Shown piece after piece: positions 44,470 to 53,520 of a stretch of DNA of 64,000 bases; positions within the stretch are counted from its first letter, which is position 1, and every line of letters starts with the position of its first letter. The stretch spans positions 1,550,001-1,614,000 of the forward strand of contig NZ_FQWS01000001.1 of the NCBI RefSeq assembly GCF_900129745.1, in the 5' to 3' direction. A program made the translations under genes and the position numbers. The stretch is from Winogradskyella jejuensis. Its GTDB lineage: Bacteria > Bacteroidota > Bacteroidia > Flavobacteriales > Flavobacteriaceae. The notes below the pieces were generated by a model. That model saw only the letters and a list, made by a program, of their open reading frames with translations, ran no database searches and was not told where the DNA came from.

Positions 44470-45283
44470 ATTTGAAGAACAAATAAAAGACAAGTTAGAG
44501 CAGCGTACGCTTACGCCATCTGCAGAGGCTTGGTCTAAGCTTTCTCAGCAGTTAGATGCCGAAGAAAAGCGCAATAAAAAACTATCATTTTGGTGGTTTG
44601 GTATTGCAGCAAGTATAGCCGCTTTAGTTTTTGTATCGGTAAGTTATTTTAACAATGGTACGGAAAGCACAGTAGATGAAATCATTGTAAAAGAGGAGAT
44701 TAAAGACGTGATTTCACCAAAAGCAGAAGATGCTATACTAAAAAATGAGAATGCAAACCAAGAAAATCAATTAGTAGTTAGTGAGAAAAATGAAGAAGTA
44801 GAAGACGATACAGAGACACCTAAAAAAGAGAAATTACAACCACGCATAACAGTAGAAGAACAGAGAAAACAAAATCAACTAGTACAGAAGCCTGCTGATA
44901 AAAAAGAGAATAGAGCAGTGGCTAAAGTTGAAAAACAAAAATTACCAGAGCTTGATAAGTTAGAATTGAAAAAAAGTTCTGTTGACGATTTATTACACAC
45001 ACCTGAAGTAGAATTCAATTCGGTAATTGCAGTATTACAAGACTCAAAATCTGAAAACAAAAATACAGTTACAGACCAACAAATCGATTCGCTTTTAAAG
45101 GTGGCAAACCGAGAATTATTTATGGACAAAACCATAAAAAAGAAAACCAATGTTGTTAATGCGGAAGCGCTACTTCAAGACGTTGAAGAGGCAATGGGAG
45201 AATCTTTTAGAACTCGGATTTACAAAACCTTAAAAGGCGGTTACGAAGAAGTGAAAACAAGAGTCGCCAAGCGTAACGATTAA
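44456..45283 (+). CDS. Probable anti-sigma factor, single-span membrane protein
   Basis: A 275-residue protein with a cytoplasmic N-terminus of about 43 residues (FEEQIKDKLEQRTLTPSAEAWSKL), one transmembrane helix (about residues 44-64, FWWFGIAASIAALVFVSVSYF) and a long, Lys/Glu-rich, probably periplasmic part with low complexity. The short N-terminal region followed by one membrane span, and a 14-nt overlap with the sigma gene, fit an anti-sigma role. There is no obvious zinc-binding ZAS motif, so the assignment rests on context. Confidence 0.7.
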   Translation: MAPIKFEEQIKDKLEQRTLTPSAEAWSKLSQQLDAEEKRNKKLSFWWFGIAASIAALVFVSVSYFNNGTESTVDEIIVKEEIKDVISPKAEDAILKNENANQENQLVVSEKNEEVEDDTETPKKEKLQPRITVEEQRKQNQLVQKPADKKENRAVAKVEKQKLPELDKLELKKSSVDDLLHTPEVEFNSVIAVLQDSKSENKNTVTDQQIDSLLKVANRELFMDKTIKKKTNVVNAEALLQDVEEAMGESFRTRIYKTLKGGYEEVKTRVAKRND

Positions 45284-45343
45284 CTGAACTCATCAATCAA
45301 AAAACGAGCAGAAACCTAAATCATTAATTAAATTAAACGAACA

Positions 45344-46450
45344 ATGACAACACTATCAAAATACGTTGTAGCACTCTTCCTATGCTTATTTGTAAGCAGT
45401 GTAAGTGCTCAAGAAACAGAACAAACTGATGTTAAAAAAGATACCATCAGCGCCTTAAAGCTTCAAAAGATAAAGAACTTAGAGCGTCTTAAAGAGGATG
45501 TAAAAATACAAGAGCGTGAATATCTTAAAGCCGAAATCGAGGCGATTAACAACCGACTAGATAACGACGAAATCACAGCCGATGAAGCAGAAAAATTAAA
45601 GAAAGAAGCTGCAAAAAAGCGCGCAGCTAATATCGAAGACCGATTAGCGATTATCGATAAAAAGATAGAGCTCGTAAAACGTAATCCTTATGCCGAAAAT
45701 TTGGATGAAGACAGCACATCATTTGTTGGTTTTTTAATCGATGGTAAAGACAAAGCAGAGTTTGGTATATCTATTAAATCTGGTAAGAGGAAACCACCAA
45801 AATATGATATCCGCACCAGTAATAGAATGGTTTTTGCTATTGGATTTAATAATGCTATTGGAGATGGGCAGAATTTAGATAATACACCATACAAATTAGG
45901 AGGTTCTGGTTTTGTAGAGTTAGGCTGGGCTTGGCAAACACGCTTATTTGCAGCATCTAATTTTGCGAGATTGAATTATGGGTTTTCTTTTCAGTGGAAT
46001 AAGTTTGATATAAAAAACAACCAATATTTTGTAGAAAACGGAGACCAAACCACGCTGCAAGATTTTCCATTAGACCTTAAGAATGCTAAATTTAGAGTTA
46101 CTAATCTCGTATTTCCTGTACACTTAGAGTTTGGTCCATCTGAAAAGAAGGACTATGGTAACAGAATCCGTTACTTTACTGATGACCATTTTAGAGTTGG
46201 AATCGGTGGGTACGGAGGTGTAAGATTAGGCTCTATGCAAAAATTGGTTTATGAAGACGCAGAAGGTGACCGCGTAAAAGACAAGCAGAAACGTAATTTT
46301 AATGCCTCTAACTTTGTCTATGGTCTTAGTGGATATATTGGTTGGGGAGATTGGTCTATCTATGCTAAGTACGATTTAAGTCCATTGTTTAAAGACCAAG
46401 CTTTTGACCAGAATAATATTTCTCTGGGCCTACGTTGGGACCTAGACTAA
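45344..46450 (+). CDS. Outer membrane beta-barrel protein with N-terminal coiled coil
   Basis: A 368-residue exported protein: signal peptide to SVSAQ, then a predicted coiled coil (about residues 35-115, heptad-like Leu/Ile with many Lys/Glu), then an outer membrane barrel (about 140-368) with alternating aromatic strands ending in the typical C-terminal GLRWDLD. It closes the sigma/anti-sigma operon (60 nt gap). Such triplets are common in flavobacteria; the barrel may be the regulated output or the envelope sensor. Function unknown. Confidence 0.8.
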   Translation: MTTLSKYVVALFLCLFVSSVSAQETEQTDVKKDTISALKLQKIKNLERLKEDVKIQEREYLKAEIEAINNRLDNDEITADEAEKLKKEAAKKRAANIEDRLAIIDKKIELVKRNPYAENLDEDSTSFVGFLIDGKDKAEFGISIKSGKRKPPKYDIRTSNRMVFAIGFNNAIGDGQNLDNTPYKLGGSGFVELGWAWQTRLFAASNFARLNYGFSFQWNKFDIKNNQYFVENGDQTTLQDFPLDLKNAKFRVTNLVFPVHLEFGPSEKKDYGNRIRYFTDDHFRVGIGGYGGVRLGSMQKLVYEDAEGDRVKDKQKRNFNASNFVYGLSGYIGWGDWSIYAKYDLSPLFKDQAFDQNNISLGLRWDLD

Positions 46451-46471
46451 ATCAATCAATATTTTGAGTTT

Positions 46472-46509
46472 AAAAAGCCTTAATCTTGAGTTAGATTAAG
46501 GCTTTTTTT
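46472..46509. terminator. Terminator after the sigma operon
   Basis: AAAAAGCCTTAATCT / AGATTAAGGCTTTTT with a 6-nt loop and a T run; convergent with the VOC gene. Confidence 0.85.
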
Positions 46510-46534
46510 ATTACACTTTTACAAAAATGTTTAG

Positions 46535-46930
46535 TTATAGCGTTTCTACCAATTGAATGTTGTTACCACATGTGTCATTAAAAACAGCAATTTTTACTGT
46601 TCCCATCTCAGTAGGTTTTACGCTGAATTCTACATCAAGTTCTACAAGTCTGTCGTAATCTTTTTGCACATCATCCGTATCAAACTGTGTGTAAGGATAA
46701 CCAGCTTCCATCAACGCATCTTGAAAAACTTTGCATGGCTCAAAATGGTTTGGTGCTGGCTCCAATAATAACTCTGGGCCGTCTTGCCATTCTGGTGATA
46801 CCAAGGTCAACCATCTGTTTCCGCCACCTAGTGGTGAATCTTTCTTTTTTAAGAAGCCTAATTTTTCGGTGTAGAACTTTAATGCTTTCTCTTGGTCTCT
46901 TACGGGAATACTAATTAGCGTTACTTTCAT
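46535..46930 (-). CDS. VOC (glyoxalase-like) family protein
   Basis: A 131-residue vicinal-oxygen-chelate fold protein, with paired beta-alpha-beta-beta-beta modules: IPVRDQEKALKFYTEKLGF at the start and FSVKPTEMGTVKIAVFNDTCGNNIQLVE at the end. The final Glu aligns with a metal ligand in family enzymes. The substrate is not predictable. It follows an AraC-type regulator gene by 36 nt on the same strand, a frequent pairing in Bacteroidota. Confidence 0.88.
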   Translation of the reverse strand: MKVTLISIPVRDQEKALKFYTEKLGFLKKKDSPLGGGNRWLTLVSPEWQDGPELLLEPAPNHFEPCKVFQDALMEAGYPYTQFDTDDVQKDYDRLVELDVEFSVKPTEMGTVKIAVFNDTCGNNIQLVETL

Positions 46931-46966
46931 TTTTGATTAATTTTTGAGATTTCAATTTCAGAATTT

Positions 46967-47362
46967 TTAATCTAATTTATTTCTTGAAAATTGCTCTTTC
47001 TGAAATTGCAATGGAGATTTACCAATTTTTCTTTTAAATAAAGAGCTAAACGAGCCTATACTCTCAAAGCCAACAGCATAACAAGTTTCGGTAACTGAAA
47101 TGCCATTTGTAAGGAGATTTTTAGATTTTTCTAGTCGTTTATCAATTAGATATTGTCTTGGCGTCTGCCCATAATATTTTTTGAAAAGTCTAAGTAAATG
47201 ATATTTAGAAATTAACTCGGTCTGGGATAAGACGTCTAAATTTAAATCTGTCTCAAAATGATTTTCTATGTAATTCTTAATTCTAATTACAGAACTTATT
47301 TGAGTATCGTTAGAGTAAACGATATTACGAACTGCGTCAAGTTTCTTTCTGTAATCACTCAT
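46967..47362 (-). CDS. Short AraC-family transcriptional regulator
   Basis: A 131-residue protein consisting almost only of the AraC DNA-binding domain with its two helix-turn-helix motifs (LDVLSQTELISKYHLLRLFKKYYGQTP and VTETCYAVGFESIGSFSSLFKRKIGKSP, adjoining blocks). No separate ligand-binding domain is present, only about 35 residues before the HTH. It probably regulates itself and the VOC gene. Confidence 0.88.
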   Translation of the reverse strand: MSDYRKKLDAVRNIVYSNDTQISSVIRIKNYIENHFETDLNLDVLSQTELISKYHLLRLFKKYYGQTPRQYLIDKRLEKSKNLLTNGISVTETCYAVGFESIGSFSSLFKRKIGKSPLQFQKEQFSRNKLD

Positions 47363-47467
47363 TAAATTTTTAGTGTCAGCTTTTGTTCTTATTATAATAA
47401 ATTTAATAAAAGGTTAGGAATCCTAGAAGTAATTCAGCCGTAATGAGCTATACGTGATTTTCTAAAG

Positions 47468-48784
47468 TTATTTCCTAATTCCTTTCAATTTAACTCCTTT
47501 CCAACCCATTTGAACATTGAAACTACCATTTTCATTATTAACAAACTCAAACGATTCGGGTTCTTTAGGGTCGTCAAAGAAAGTATTCTCTGATTCAGCT
47601 TTTAAGGTGGCTATCTGCTCTCCATCTTGATAAACTACCAAATTTTCATTCTCTACTTTAAAAGTCAATTCCAAATTACCCATATCTGCAAATGAATACG
47701 TTCCCACATATCTCTTTAAAATGTCGGCGGGTAGTTTGATAGATTTTCTATTCAACTCTTTCGGAACATCATATGGTAGGTTTTCCAATATTTTAGAAAA
47801 ATCTTCAACTGTTTTCTGAAAAGGAACTTCTTCATAATTAGCTAAAAAAATGAAATTGTAATTATATTCAAGATTTGTATATATCTCAACTCTTATTCCG
47901 TCCGAACCTCCACTTTTCTCAATTACACCTGATTCGTTTTGTAATAGCGATGCAAAAGGCTCATTTTTTATATGGTTTAAAAATTTGTTAAGGTCTGAGG
48001 CAGTTGAAAATATTCTCGCAGTTTTCAATTCATCTGATAAAACATTATCCACCTGCATAATTTGACCATCATCTTTTTCGTGGTTTTTTGCTAATTTTTT
48101 TAAGTTATTCTCTTTAAGATAGAAATGTGCTCCTGAATTTTTCATTCCCAAAGGTTGGAACACTTCGTTTGCCAAACATTGGGCAAAAGTTTTGTTAGAA
48201 ACTTCTTGAATGACAAAATAAACAAGTTCATAAGCCACATTAGAATATTGTTTTTCTGTTCCAGGCTCGAATAGTAGTTTTTGCTTTTTGGCGTACTCGA
48301 TTATCTGTTCTGATGACAAGTTGATTTCATCTTCTTTAACACTCTCTAAACTTCTTGGAAGTCCTGATGTGTGGTTGAGCAACATTTCTATGGTTATTTT
48401 GTCGCCGTTAGGAAAGTCTGGAATGAACTTTTTGATTGATTCACTTTTTTCGATTTTTCCATCAATCTCAAATTTTTCAATCAAGTAATGAGCCATTAAC
48501 TTGGAAACAGAATGAATATCAAATTGACTTTCTTTTGTCACGTAAGTTGTACTGTTTTTATCTTGATTTAAATTGTATGCTTTATGAATAATTATTGTAT
48601 CATTTTTAAAAGCAAATACAACTCCGTTGAATTTTCCAATTTTATTAAGAGCCGAGAAGTACTCATCTACTTTTTTATTCAGTTTTTCGGTTTGATGTGA
48701 TGAAATACTTTTTGTTTTTTTACCCTCATTTTTGCAAGAGATTAGAAGAATTAGTAGAAGAAGTATCGTTAAAATTTGTCTCAT
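47468..48784 (-). CDS. Serine hydrolase lipoprotein (class C beta-lactamase-like)
   Basis: A 438-residue lipoprotein (lipobox near Cys17, LLISCKN). The penicillin-binding/serine beta-lactamase-like domain has the catalytic SVSK (S-x-x-K) and the YSN (Y-x-N) motif; the third motif (K/H-T/S-G) is less clear, perhaps ASDLNKF region or EKSGG. The C-terminal 100 residues are a beta-rich domain typical of this family (YVGTYSFADMGNLEL). It may be a peptidase or esterase; it need not act on beta-lactams. Confidence 0.82.
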   Translation of the reverse strand: MRQILTILLLLILLISCKNEGKKTKSISSHQTEKLNKKVDEYFSALNKIGKFNGVVFAFKNDTIIIHKAYNLNQDKNSTTYVTKESQFDIHSVSKLMAHYLIEKFEIDGKIEKSESIKKFIPDFPNGDKITIEMLLNHTSGLPRSLESVKEDEINLSSEQIIEYAKKQKLLFEPGTEKQYSNVAYELVYFVIQEVSNKTFAQCLANEVFQPLGMKNSGAHFYLKENNLKKLAKNHEKDDGQIMQVDNVLSDELKTARIFSTASDLNKFLNHIKNEPFASLLQNESGVIEKSGGSDGIRVEIYTNLEYNYNFIFLANYEEVPFQKTVEDFSKILENLPYDVPKELNRKSIKLPADILKRYVGTYSFADMGNLELTFKVENENLVVYQDGEQIATLKAESENTFFDDPKEPESFEFVNNENGSFNVQMGWKGVKLKGIRK

Positions 48785-48959
48785 TATTTTGATTGGTTCT
48801 AATGCATTGCAACCTTAATGATATGAAATCGTTTTAATGATTTATATCAGTCGATAACGAAGTTCGTTTTTTTTCGATAGAAAGTCAAATAACTTTTAAA
48901 CATTAAATTTATACTTCGGTATTGTTTCTTAAATTTACCATCTTAATAAATTTTCAAGT

Positions 48960-50927
48960 TTGATTTCACAAAATTCCATAGCCCAAGTTTTTGAGACCGC
49001 TCGTGTAGAGGAGGTTATCGGTGATTTTGTACAGCTAAAAAAATCTGGAAGTAACTTCAAAGGTTTAAGCCCTTTTAGTGAGGAACGCACACCGAGTTTT
49101 ATGGTGTCTCCCGTAAAACAAATTTGGAAAGATTTCTCTACAGGTAAAGGCGGTAATGCTGTGACTTTTTTAATGGAACACGAGCATTTTACCTATCCTG
49201 AAGCTATAAAGTACTTGGCCAAAAAGTACAATATTGAGATTGAGGAAACTGAGCGTACGGACGAAGAAAAAGCAAAAGCTGATACACGTGAGAGTCTGTA
49301 TTTGGTCAGTGAGTATGCAAACGAATATTTTCAGAAAACCTTACACAAAACCGAAAAAGGCAAGGCTATTGGGCTGAGTTATTTTAAGGAGCGTGGTTTT
49401 ACAGAGGAGACTATAAAAAAGTTTCAATTAGGTTACGCCTTAGATGAGTGGCAAGTCTTTACAGACGAAGCTTTAAAAAACGGTTACAAAATTGAGTTTT
49501 TAGAAGGTACAGGACTCACCATCGTTAAACCAGACAAGCATTTTGATAGATTTAAAGGACGCGTGATGTTCCCTATACATAGTATGAGTGGTCGCGTTCT
49601 AGGTTTTGGAGGACGTATCTTAGGTAACGATAAAAAGGCGGCAAAGTATCTCAATTCTCCTGAAAGTGAAATTTACCATAAGAGTAAAGTGTTGTACGGT
49701 TTGTACTTTGCCAAACAAACCATTGCCAAAGAAGATAATTGCTACTTGGTTGAAGGTTACACGGATGTGATTCAGTTTTACCAACGCGGTATTACAAATG
49801 TGGTGTCCTCATCGGGTACGGCTTTAACATCAGAGCAAATACGCTTGATTAAACGTTTAACGAGTAATATTACTGTGCTTTTTGATGGTGATGCTGCTGG
49901 TATGCGTGCTTCTATTCGTGGGATTGATTTAATCTTAGAGCAAGGTATGAATGTGCGTGTATGTACATTTCCTGATGGTGAAGATCCGGACAGTTTTTCA
50001 AAAAATAATACGCTTCAAGAAGTACAAGATTATTTAGCTGAAAATTCTAAGGATTTTATTCAGTTTAAGGCTTCGCTTTTATTTGAAGACACTAAAAACG
50101 ACCCTATAAAGAAAGCAGAAACCATACGTGATATTGTAAATAGTATTGCTAAAATTCCTGACCAGATTAAAAAGGAGGTCTATATCCAAGAGTGTGCACG
50201 CATTATGGATATTAGTGAGTCTGTTTTATTTAGCACATTAGCACAGATAAATAAAAAAGAATCTCAAGATGCTAATAAGAAGTACAAACAAGAACAAAAA
50301 ACATTTAATGTTGTAAAGGCAGAACCTAAACCAGTTGCAAAGATTAATATCCAATACGAGTTAGAACGAAAAATTATAGAAATCTTATTACTCTATGGTA
50401 ATAAAACCGAAAAGTTTGAAGATTTAGTACTTAAAGAGGATGAAGTTTCTGGTGATTTAGTTTTGGAACCTGTGGTACAAGAGGCTCGTGTTTTTGAAAA
50501 AATTTATCTCGATTTGCAAGAAGACGAAATGCAGTTTAGTGATATGCATTTTAAAACCTTGTACTACTCTATAATAGATAATCTTAATCAAAATGATGCC
50601 TTTTCTACTAAGGATTTCATTAATAATTTAGATCCATCAATGGCACCTTTAGTGACAAGTATTATTATGGATAATGAAAAGTATAGTTTAGATGATTGGG
50701 CAAGAAACAATATTATTCCAAAATCTAAAGAACACATGATTCCACAATTGGTGAGTCAAACTATTTTAAGTTTACGCTGTTTTTTAATTGATCAAAAAGT
50801 GGCTGCTTTTAAAGAAGAAACTTTGAATAAAGAAATAGACACAAAATCCCTTATGGAAGATGTAAAGGATTATTTAGGTCTTAAAATGCTACTTTCAAGA
50901 AAGTTGGGTAAAGTTGTTGGAGGCTAA
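48960..50927 (+). CDS. dnaG: DNA primase, lacking the usual zinc ligands
   Basis: A 655-residue replicative primase making RNA primers for Okazaki fragments. The Toprim core is clear (LVEGYTDVIQF with the catalytic Glu, LFDGDAAGMRAS with metal Asp residues). The N-terminal region aligns with the CHC2 zinc ribbon, but its four ligands are replaced: GLSPFS where GLCPFH is usual, and WKDFSTGKGG where KCFGCGKGG is usual. The helicase-binding C-terminus is present. The start is TTG at 48960, which matches the family N-terminus (MIS..). Its stop codon directly abuts that of the convergent regulator gene. Confidence 0.95.
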   Translation: MISQNSIAQVFETARVEEVIGDFVQLKKSGSNFKGLSPFSEERTPSFMVSPVKQIWKDFSTGKGGNAVTFLMEHEHFTYPEAIKYLAKKYNIEIEETERTDEEKAKADTRESLYLVSEYANEYFQKTLHKTEKGKAIGLSYFKERGFTEETIKKFQLGYALDEWQVFTDEALKNGYKIEFLEGTGLTIVKPDKHFDRFKGRVMFPIHSMSGRVLGFGGRILGNDKKAAKYLNSPESEIYHKSKVLYGLYFAKQTIAKEDNCYLVEGYTDVIQFYQRGITNVVSSSGTALTSEQIRLIKRLTSNITVLFDGDAAGMRASIRGIDLILEQGMNVRVCTFPDGEDPDSFSKNNTLQEVQDYLAENSKDFIQFKASLLFEDTKNDPIKKAETIRDIVNSIAKIPDQIKKEVYIQECARIMDISESVLFSTLAQINKKESQDANKKYKQEQKTFNVVKAEPKPVAKINIQYELERKIIEILLLYGNKTEKFEDLVLKEDEVSGDLVLEPVVQEARVFEKIYLDLQEDEMQFSDMHFKTLYYSIIDNLNQNDAFSTKDFINNLDPSMAPLVTSIIMDNEKYSLDDWARNNIIPKSKEHMIPQLVSQTILSLRCFLIDQKVAAFKEETLNKEIDTKSLMEDVKDYLGLKMLLSRKLGKVVGG

Positions 50928-51557
50928 TTAAGCCAAATCGTGATGTTTTGCTTGATGCACCAAGTCAATAACATTATTTACATTAAGTTTTTTGAATAAG
51001 CGCGCTTTATAGGTGCTTACAGTTTTTTCGTTAATGTCAAGTTCGTCAGCAATGTGTTTGTTTTTTCTGCCTATAGATAGAAGTTTGAGAACTTCTACTT
51101 CTCGTGTTGATAAACGTTTAAAGAGGCGTGTTCTGCTTTTGGATGCATCAGTGTATTTGTAATGCTTATCCATTTTTTCACTCAGGTATACTTCACCACT
51201 TCTCACTTTATTTACAGCTTTAATAATCTCGGTTGGATGTGAGTTTTTGGATAAATAACCTGAAGCCCCTGCTTTAAGCGTACTTATAGCATATATTTCC
51301 TCAGGTTGGTGGCTAAACATTATGATTTTAATGGCTTTATGCTCCTTTTTTATGGCACGTAAGGCAGTAATTCCATTAAGTTCAGGTAAATCAATTTCAG
51401 AAATAATCATGTCCACATGATTTTTTCTTATAAATTCGAAAATTTCAATTCCACTACCTAAATCTCCTACAATTTGATAGTCAGTATTTTGGTTAAAAAT
51501 ATATTTCAAACCCTCACGCACAACAGGATGGCTATCAACCAATAAAATCTTTATCAT
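50928..51557 (-). CDS. NarL/FixJ-type response regulator with an atypical receiver
   Basis: A 209-residue regulator with a receiver and a LuxR-type HTH (LSTREVEVLKLLSIGRKNKHIADELDINEKTVSTYKARLF, adjoining blocks). The receiver is unusual: aligned on NarL, the phosphoacceptor Asp is replaced by Glu54 (ISEIDLPELNG), and the acidic pair is Asp8-Ser9 (LVDSHP) rather than Asp-Asp. The switch Lys (LSKNS) is retained. It may therefore act without phosphorylation. No kinase gene is adjacent. Confidence 0.9.
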   Translation of the reverse strand: MIKILLVDSHPVVREGLKYIFNQNTDYQIVGDLGSGIEIFEFIRKNHVDMIISEIDLPELNGITALRAIKKEHKAIKIIMFSHQPEEIYAISTLKAGASGYLSKNSHPTEIIKAVNKVRSGEVYLSEKMDKHYKYTDASKSRTRLFKRLSTREVEVLKLLSIGRKNKHIADELDINEKTVSTYKARLFKKLNVNNVIDLVHQAKHHDLA

Positions 51558-51700
51558 GATTGCATAGTTTAATAAAATTAGAATGTTTAATCCGGGTGGA
51601 TTACTGAATTAATTAGCTTATTAAACAAAAATACAGAAATATTGCTAAATATCTTTAAAAATGTAAGTATTTTTAACAAAAAATAAATAATCTATAAAAA

Positions 51701-52489
51701 TTAAATAATATTTTTAGGAATTTCGCAAATTGGAATAGGTATCATCTTGTGTTTGTTTGATCTATTGTAACGCAAATAGATTGAAAATACTTCTTTTTGG
51801 CGTCCTTCAAAGTCAGCTTCTGTTTTTCCTTCTTCATCCATTTGCATGGCCCATTCAAGTTCGGGATAAGAAGCACCAATTTGATCCTCATCACTTCTGG
51901 CATCACCAAAAAGGCCATCACTAGGAGCGGCTTTCATAATAGACTCTGGTACCTTAAGAGCTTCGCCTATAGCATAGACTTCAGATTTCAGTAAATCTGC
52001 AATAGGGCTCAAGTCTACACCACCATCACCGTATTTGGTATAGAATCCTACGCCAAAATCTTCTACTTTGTTGCCTGTGCCTGCAACTAAAAGACCCAAC
52101 AATCCGGCATGATAGTACAGAGTCGTCATTCTTAAGCGAGCCCTGGTGTTAGCTAGTGCCATATCAACAGTGGCTTGTTTTCCATCTAGACTAACTTCAG
52201 TTTTAAACTCTTCAAAAACGGGTGTTAAATCTACACGTGTATCACTTACGTTTGGAAAACGGTTTTTTAATTGATTTATATGTTCTTGAGCTCTAGATAC
52301 ATGGCTTGGTGCTTGATGAATTGGCATTTCTATACATAAAACATCTAAACCTGTTTTAGCACAAAGCGTAGATGTTACGGCAGAGTCTATTCCGCCAGAA
52401 ATACCCACAACAAAACCATTTACTTTAGCGTTAGTAGCATAATCTTTAAGCCAATTAACAATATAATCTATAACTTTTTCTGTTTGCAT
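51701..52489 (-). CDS. nadE: Ammonia-dependent NAD+ synthase
   Basis: A 262-residue NAD synthetase converting deamido-NAD to NAD. The PP-loop SGGIDSA near residue 30 binds ATP. LANTRARLRMTTLYYHA, GTGNKVEDFGVGFYTKYGDGGVDLSPI (in blocks) and the second ATP region match the ammonia-dependent class; there is no glutaminase domain. It is divergent from gldB with a short intergenic space, an arrangement I associate with other flavobacteria. Confidence 0.95.
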   Translation of the reverse strand: MQTEKVIDYIVNWLKDYATNAKVNGFVVGISGGIDSAVTSTLCAKTGLDVLCIEMPIHQAPSHVSRAQEHINQLKNRFPNVSDTRVDLTPVFEEFKTEVSLDGKQATVDMALANTRARLRMTTLYYHAGLLGLLVAGTGNKVEDFGVGFYTKYGDGGVDLSPIADLLKSEVYAIGEALKVPESIMKAAPSDGLFGDARSDEDQIGASYPELEWAMQMDEEGKTEADFEGRQKEVFSIYLRYNRSNKHKMIPIPICEIPKNII

Positions 52490-52516
52490 ATTACTCAGAT
52501 TTTAGGGTAAGAAGTG

Positions 52517-52524
52517 TACCTTTG
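52517..52524 (+). promoter_or_regulatory. -7 element of gldB
   Basis: TAccTTTG followed by CAAA, an exact match 30 nt before the gldB ATG. No TTG at the usual distance. The TTG inside the element begins a longer reading of gldB that is therefore unlikely to be used. Confidence 0.6.
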
Positions 52525-52554
52525 CAAACAAAAATAACCGAAATATTTTTAAGA

Positions 52555-53520
52555 ATGAAAATCAAACATATTCATTTATTATTTGTGGTTGCATTACTTT
52601 TTTTCTCGTGTGAAGATGAAAGTAAAGTTGAAAATGAAATCTCAAAAGTTGAAGTCGATTTCACTATCGAACGCTTTGATAAAATATTAGCGAGTACTAC
52701 AGATAAGGATGAATTAGAGTCTGTAAAAGAAGTTTTTCCTTTTTTGCTTCCTAAGGAAATAGATTCTGTTTGGTTGGAGCAACTTAATAGCGATTTGCAG
52801 AAACAGATATTTACAGAAGCAGATAAAAATTATGGTGATTTTGAAAGTCATGCTCAAGGTTTAAAACACTTCTTTCAGCATTTAAAATACTATGACAATG
52901 CGGTTGAGATACCTATGGTGATTACAGCTGCCGATTATGTAGATTATAGAACCAAACTTATTTTTGAAGGTAATTTACTCATAATTAACTTAGTGAATTA
53001 CTTAGGTGAAAATCATGAGTTTTACCAAAACATACCTCTATATTTTGCGGAGAATATGACGCCATCTCAAATAATCCCAGATATAGCCAATAAGTATGCG
53101 ATGCGCTATGCTTACCAAAATCAGAGAAAGACATTTCTCGATGAAATGATTTATCATGGTAAGTTACTTTACTTTAAAGATATTATGATTCCTGAATTTT
53201 CTGATGCTGAAAAAATAGGATATTCTGAAGAAGATATAAAATGGGCGACTGAGAACGAAGCTCAGATATGGAGTTATTTTGTGGAGAAAGAAACCTTGTT
53301 TAGTACTGACCCAAAACTTTTAGGCAGATTTACAGTTCCTGCACCCTTTTCAAAATTCTATTTGGATATAGATAACGAAAGTCCTGGGCGATTAGGGCAA
53401 TACATAGGTTGGCAAATTGTTAGAGCTTATGCAAAGCGAACGGAAAAAGATGTAATATCTTTAATGCGAACTGATAGTGACGAAATTTTTAAAGATTCTA
53501 AATACAAACCAAAGCGATAA
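52555..53520 (+). CDS. gldB: Gliding motility lipoprotein GldB
   Basis: A 321-residue lipoprotein with the lipobox at Cys19 (LFFSC). It matches GldB, a protein required for gliding and type IX secretion-linked motility in Flavobacterium. Recognisable are VDFTIERFDKILAST, the HFFQHLKYY region, and GRLGQYIGWQIVRAYAKR near the C-terminus. I chose ATG 52555, which places the -7 element upstream and gives the signal peptide. gldC begins at the very next base after its stop. Confidence 0.93.
   Translation: MKIKHIHLLFVVALLFFSCEDESKVENEISKVEVDFTIERFDKILASTTDKDELESVKEVFPFLLPKEIDSVWLEQLNSDLQKQIFTEADKNYGDFESHAQGLKHFFQHLKYYDNAVEIPMVITAADYVDYRTKLIFEGNLLIINLVNYLGENHEFYQNIPLYFAENMTPSQIIPDIANKYAMRYAYQNQRKTFLDEMIYHGKLLYFKDIMIPEFSDAEKIGYSEEDIKWATENEAQIWSYFVEKETLFSTDPKLLGRFTVPAPFSKFYLDIDNESPGRLGQYIGWQIVRAYAKRTEKDVISLMRTDSDEIFKDSKYKPKR

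Noticed and set aside
46553-46914. Plus-strand frames opposite the VOC gene
   Set aside because: They mirror a clear VOC-fold gene and have no family resemblance or start context.
52522-52554. Longer gldB frame from TTG 52522
   Set aside because: The TTG is part of the -7 element; ATG 52555 gives a proper lipoprotein signal.
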